Assembly: GCA_964427955.1 (NCBI GenBank)
Contig: CAYRWY010000265.1
Span: 1 to 8,251, forward strand
Reading direction: 5' to 3'
DNA length: 8,251 nt
Source of the DNA: JACRBK01 sp964427955
GTDB taxonomy: Bacteria; Chloroflexota; Anaerolineae; Aggregatilineales; Aggregatilineaceae
Positions 5,638 through 8,251 of the stretch are shown here, in pieces. Numbering within the stretch: position 1 is the stretch's first letter; each line of letters opens with the position of its first letter. Below the pieces are notes generated by a model. That model was not told where the DNA came from and made no database searches. It was given only the letters and a program-made list of their open reading frames with translations. Made by a program: the position numbers and the translations under genes.

Positions 5638-6680
5638 CCGACGACTTTATCCCCGACGAGCCGTCCTACGAGGACCTCGACGACGCGGCGTGGACCGACG
5701 CCGACGATCTGGACGCGATTGACCTGGATAAGCTCGACGACGCCATCGAGGACGAACCCCCGACCGATACGGCCACCGAAGGGCTGTTCAAGACGATGGA
5801 CGCCCTCGCGACCCCGAAGGCCAGGCCGCGCAAAGCGGTTCGCGCGCCGGTCGAGGAGAAGGCGGAGGCGGTAGAGCCGCCTGCCCCAGCCGTTGTCGAT
5901 GAGCAGAAAAAACCGGACGAGAAGCCCGCGCCCCGGACGCGTGCCCCCAAAGGCCGCACGCGGAAAACGACCGCCGGAAAGAACGCGCCGGACCCGCTGG
6001 CCGAAGTTGCGCCCGTGGCGGAAGCGGTCCCTGCCGCGGCAGCGGCTCCTACGCCGCCTGCCCCGGTGGCCGAAGCCGCCCCCGCCCTCCTGGCAGAGAC
6101 GGCGACCGTCTCCGGCACGGAGGAGGCGCCGCCCGGTCCCCCTCCCCCACCGCCCGATCTGATCTTCCGCGTGCAGCTCAGCCTGCCGCCGGAACTGACC
6201 GAGCAGACCACCGCGCTGCGCAAGACCGGCGAGATCACGGCCATGCCGGAGCCGGGGATCGCGCTGGTGGCGGATTTTCGCGCCACCGATCCGGAGGCCG
6301 TCAAGACGGCCCTGGCGGCCTGGGTGCAGAAACACCTGCCCATGCAGCTCGAATCAACCGGCGTGTGGGCCGAAGTGATCGGAGCGCAGCAGTTTGTCGC
6401 CGCCTGGACCCTGCAACCCGAAAAGGAAGTCCACGCCGCGCAGCGCAGCCTGAACAAGGCCCTGGCCCCGCTGATCACGCCGCTGCCGGACGCGCCCGCC
6501 GAGTTCCCGGTGCGCGTGGTGATCGGCGATCAGGTGGCCGCCGCCCGCTATCCGCACGTCATCGCCCAGATGCAGCGCGATTTTGAGCCGGAAGTCTGGC
6601 ACGCCACCGAACTACGGCTGATCCAGCACCCGGCGGACGCTGCGCCTGTCACGTGGGAAACTGCCGCCACATTCGATTGA
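5634..6680 (+). CDS. Acidic/Pro-Ala-rich protein with degenerate 2H phosphoesterase-like domain
   Basis: The 348-aa product has three parts. Residues 1-50 are strongly acidic (many D/E). Residues about 60-175 are disordered: a basic Lys/Arg stretch (100-116), then Ala/Pro-rich runs ending in a polyproline run before DLIF. Residues about 176-348 look like a 2H phosphoesterase (LigT/2'-5' RNA ligase-like) fold. They show FRVQLSLPPEL, a strand at GIALVADF, a helix, GVWAEV, a central FVAAWTLQPEKEVHAAQRSLNKAL, FPVRVVIGD, and the final W...ELRLIQ...W. The two catalytic HxT/S motifs expected in the strands are replaced: Gly208-Ile-Ala210 in place of the first and Val293-Arg-Val295 in place of the second. 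If the fold is right, the domain is non-catalytic and may bind a nucleotide or RNA. Start: ATG with GGAG 8 nt upstream. The next gene begins 11 nt after its stop. The fold call is my inference from pattern. Confidence 0.85.
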   Translation: MTDDFIPDEPSYEDLDDAAWTDADDLDAIDLDKLDDAIEDEPPTDTATEGLFKTMDALATPKARPRKAVRAPVEEKAEAVEPPAPAVVDEQKKPDEKPAPRTRAPKGRTRKTTAGKNAPDPLAEVAPVAEAVPAAAAAPTPPAPVAEAAPALLAETATVSGTEEAPPGPPPPPPDLIFRVQLSLPPELTEQTTALRKTGEITAMPEPGIALVADFRATDPEAVKTALAAWVQKHLPMQLESTGVWAEVIGAQQFVAAWTLQPEKEVHAAQRSLNKALAPLITPLPDAPAEFPVRVVIGDQVAAARYPHVIAQMQRDFEPEVWHATELRLIQHPADAAPVTWETAATFD

Positions 6681-6691
6681 TTGGAGTGTCT

Positions 6692-7477
6692 ATGAACCCA
6701 TCGCCGGAAACCAAGACGAACCTGAGTCCCAGGGCCACCCAAACCCTCGAAGCCCTGACGACCAAGGGAGAAGAAAAGTCCAAGCTGTTCTTCTTGCGCC
6801 GCCGCCCGCGCCGCAACATCGACCGCGAGTGGAATCCGCCGCCGCCGGAGCAGTACGAGAAGGACATGATCCAGGAAGGCTTCATCACCGAAAACCTGTT
6901 GAAGCGTGCGCCGACCGAAGAGCTGAAGACCGATCTGCGCGAACTGAACCAGCACCTGCTGCCGCATTTCTGGCGCATGAACCAGCGGGCCAAGTTCTAC
7001 CAAAATCGTTATTACCAGTACCAGTGGGCCTTTATTCTGTCGGCCTTTTGTACGACGGCCTTCGCGGCGATCAACGTCTTCGTGTACGCGCAGGGCTGGG
7101 CGGGCTGGTTCGATTTCGTGATCGTCCGGCTGCGCTGGACCGAACTGTTGGGCCTGGCGACCGCCATCATCAGCGGCGTGGCCGCTGCCGTATCCTTCCT
7201 GGACGCCAACGAGACGCCGCAGAAACGGTGGTTCAAGGCGCGTTCCCAGGCCGAGGCGCTGCGGTCGATCTATTTTCTGTTTCTGGCACGCCAGAAGCCC
7301 TTCGACACGCTCAACACCGGCGAACGCGTCCAGATCATGCGCCTGAGAGTGGTCGAAATCCTGCGCGGCGCCCGCACCGCCAGTCCCGATCAGGGCCTGG
7401 TAGTCGATGCGCCAGCCCCAGGCGAAGACGCGCCCGAAGCCTCTGTCCGCCGCCCTAATCCGCCGTCCGGCTCCTGA
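6692..7477 (+). CDS. SLATT/DUF4231-like two-helix membrane protein (first of pair)
   Basis: The 261-aa product from ATG 6692 has GGAG 7 nt upstream. The frame is open 13 codons further up, but those overlap the preceding gene. A charged N-terminal region (1-95; basic cluster LRRRPRRN near 35-42) is followed by the helix FYQNRYYQYQ (102-111), TM1 (about 112-133) and TM2 (about 150-171). Then comes the post-membrane W-x-x-x-R-x-x-x-E-A-L helix (Trp180, Arg184, Glu188) with RQKPF (200-204). This order, YQ.RY-TM-TM-W..R..AE.L, is that of SLATT/DUF4231 proteins. They are 2TM proteins proposed to act as membrane-disrupting or pore-forming effectors in nucleotide-activated conflict systems. The C-terminal 30 residues are Pro/Ala-rich and probably disordered. 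It is co-transcribed with a second, shorter SLATT-like gene 29 nt downstream. The exact subfamily is not assigned. Confidence 0.85.
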   Translation: MNPSPETKTNLSPRATQTLEALTTKGEEKSKLFFLRRRPRRNIDREWNPPPPEQYEKDMIQEGFITENLLKRAPTEELKTDLRELNQHLLPHFWRMNQRAKFYQNRYYQYQWAFILSAFCTTAFAAINVFVYAQGWAGWFDFVIVRLRWTELLGLATAIISGVAAAVSFLDANETPQKRWFKARSQAEALRSIYFLFLARQKPFDTLNTGERVQIMRLRVVEILRGARTASPDQGLVVDAPAPGEDAPEASVRRPNPPSGS

Positions 7478-7506
7478 GCCGCCGCCCTCATCTGGAGACC
7501 AATGCC

Positions 7507-8079
7507 ATGTCAGAAGTCAATGCTCCTACCCCGCCCGCACCGCCGCAGCAGCCGCTGTTCACCGAGGAAGAGGCCCGGCTCCGGGCGGAATTGTACGATC
7601 ACCAGCGGATCGCTTATCAGGACGATTATTACAAGCGGCGCATCGCCGAATTCTCGTTCAACTCGGACCGGATGTTGTGGATTTCGGCCCTGCTGATGGG
7701 CTGCTCGACAGTCATCTCGTCATATTCGGTGGTCTCGAAACAGCCGGTCTACGCCTTCATCACGGCGCTGCTGCCCGCCATCGCGACCGCCGTGGCCGCG
7801 TTCCGCTCGCTGTACCAGTGGGAGCGGCAGGCGACGATCTATGAGGATTCCTGGCTGGCGTTGCAGCAGGCCAAGCTCGCCATGCCCGACGAGGATTTTC
7901 TGAAAACCGGGGATTACGCGCGCTTTTTCCCGGAACTGGTGCTGCAAGCCGAAACGGTGCTGCGCAACGAGGCCAGCCAGTGGGGCCAGATGGAACAGGT
8001 GCCCGCGGCATCCGTCAAGACGGGCACAGGTGCGACCGAGCCGGAAGTTCCGCCGCGCCGCCGCCGTCCCACGACGTAG
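7507..8079 (+). CDS. SLATT-like two-helix membrane protein (second of pair)
   Basis: This 190-aa product has a Pro-rich, disordered N-terminus (1-17), then a helix EEARLRAELYDHQR and DYYKRRIAEFSFNSDRM (40-56). TM1 (about 57-76) and TM2 (about 82-100) follow. A post-membrane segment SLYQWERQATIYEDSWLALQQAKL (101-124) comes next, and a final LVLQAETVLRNEASQW helix (144-159) carries the E..L..E...W ending seen in many SLATT proteins. A basic Arg/Pro tail closes it. It is clearly not a copy of its upstream neighbour: the N-terminus, loop length (about 5 against 16 residues) and C-terminus differ. The layout is the same, however. GGAG lies 9 nt before ATG 7507; an ATG at 7502 in another frame is too close to it. 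It is the last gene of the rightward unit and is followed by a terminator. Together the two could form a hetero-oligomeric membrane complex. Confidence 0.85.
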   Translation: MSEVNAPTPPAPPQQPLFTEEEARLRAELYDHQRIAYQDDYYKRRIAEFSFNSDRMLWISALLMGCSTVISSYSVVSKQPVYAFITALLPAIATAVAAFRSLYQWERQATIYEDSWLALQQAKLAMPDEDFLKTGDYARFFPELVLQAETVLRNEASQWGQMEQVPAASVKTGTGATEPEVPPRRRRPTT

Positions 8080-8142
8080 AATTAGCCCTCACCCCTGGAC
8101 AATACAAGGCGGAGATGGGCAGGGGCGTAAAAGCATTGAGCA

Positions 8143-8163
8143 GGCGAAAACTCGCCGTTTTTT
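8143..8163 (+). terminator. Intrinsic terminator of the rightward operon
   Basis: GGCGA (8143-8147), loop AAAC, and TCGCC (8152-8156) form a perfect 5-bp G+C-rich stem, followed by G and six T residues (8158-8163). It lies 63 nt after the TAG of the last gene, with no gene in between. Confidence 0.8.
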
Positions 8164-8164
8164 A

Positions 8165-8196
8165 CCTCACCCCCCGGCCCCCTCTCCACGCGGTGG
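8165..8196 (-). repeat. Dispersed G/C-run repeat, right copy
   Basis: Reverse-complemented, 8167-8187 begins GGAGAGGGGGCCGGGG and ends GGTGA. It matches the left copy at 31-51 in 20 of 21 positions, in opposite orientation. It continues into the small stem CCAC-GCG-GTGG (8186-8196), absent on the left. It begins 2 nt after the terminator T-run. It looks like a member of the repeat family scattered in Chloroflexota intergenic DNA. Confidence 0.7.
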
Positions 8197-8221
8197 TTCA
8201 GTCTCCGACAGTTATTGATCG

Positions 8222-8251
8222 TGTAGGGACGGACCACGGTGTCCACCCGCG
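8222..8251. repeat. Possible second dispersed repeat, cut by window end
   Basis: The window ends in TGTAGGGACGGACCACGG followed by TGTCCACCCGCG. GGAC/GTCC can pair around CACGGT. GTAGGG-x-CGG...TGTCC..CCC recalls another intergenic repeat type common in Anaerolineae genomes. The element is truncated here, so the call rests on resemblance only. Otherwise 8197-8251 shows no gene. Confidence 0.3.

Noticed and set aside
5541..6478. Minus-strand open frames opposite the 348-aa gene
   Set aside because: They are Gly/Arg- or Ser/Ala-rich low-complexity reverse frames of the Pro/Ala-rich linker, with no motif and no sensible ribosome site.
1..8251. CRISPR array, tRNA, rRNA, IS element or integrase
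   Set aside because: I found no regularly spaced direct repeats, no cloverleaf-like or rRNA-like sequence, and no transposase or recombinase frame. The repeats seen are one inverted pair of short dispersed elements.

Overview
The window is about 62% G+C by eye, with compact protein genes on both strands. It looks like a chromosomal segment of a Chloroflexota bacterium, perhaps Anaerolineae-like. The reasons are the dispersed G/C-run repeat (core GGAGAGGGGGCCGGGG) near both ends, of a type I associate with these genomes, and the protein families present. The lineage is an inference. I see no rRNA, tRNA, CRISPR array, transposase or integrase.

Layout: a 157-bp divergent promoter region (4467-4623) separates two transcription units. 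The leftward unit (4466 down to 95, minus strand) encodes six proteins. They are an uncharacterised protein with a V4R/heme-NO-sensor-like C-terminus, a TIR-domain protein with a C-terminal membrane anchor, a 576-aa protein with a nucleoside phosphorylase-like C-terminal half (recalled as the DUF6909 type), a nitroreductase-family flavoprotein, and two tandem paralogous ~145-aa proteins of unknown, possibly STAS-like, type. Most junctions are tight: 6, 1, -4 and 12 nt. Only the TIR/576-aa junction is wide, at 118 nt.

The rightward unit (4624 up to 8079, plus strand) encodes five proteins. They are a ChbG/YdjC-type carbohydrate deacetylase, a possible 27-codon ORF that overlaps the next start by ATGA, and a 348-aa protein with a long acidic and Pro/Ala-rich tail plus a C-terminal domain resembling a 2H phosphoesterase that lacks both HxT motifs. 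Two different two-helix membrane proteins of the SLATT/DUF4231 kind follow. The unit ends at a clear intrinsic terminator (8143-8163). Near-identical 21-bp repeats in opposite orientation lie just outside the two units, at 31-51 and 8167-8187.

How the parts may work together: the TIR, nucleosidase-like and SLATT families all recur in nucleotide-centred conflict and signalling systems of bacteria. Here a predicted NAD-cleaving, membrane-anchored TIR and a nucleosidase-like protein share one operon. Two 2TM proteins and a probably non-catalytic 2H-like (nucleotide-binding?) protein share the opposite one. No recognisable nucleotide second-messenger synthase, SLOG protein or NLR/STAND ATPase is inside the window. 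A defence or stress-signalling role is therefore a hypothesis, and a housekeeping envelope or sensory role remains possible.
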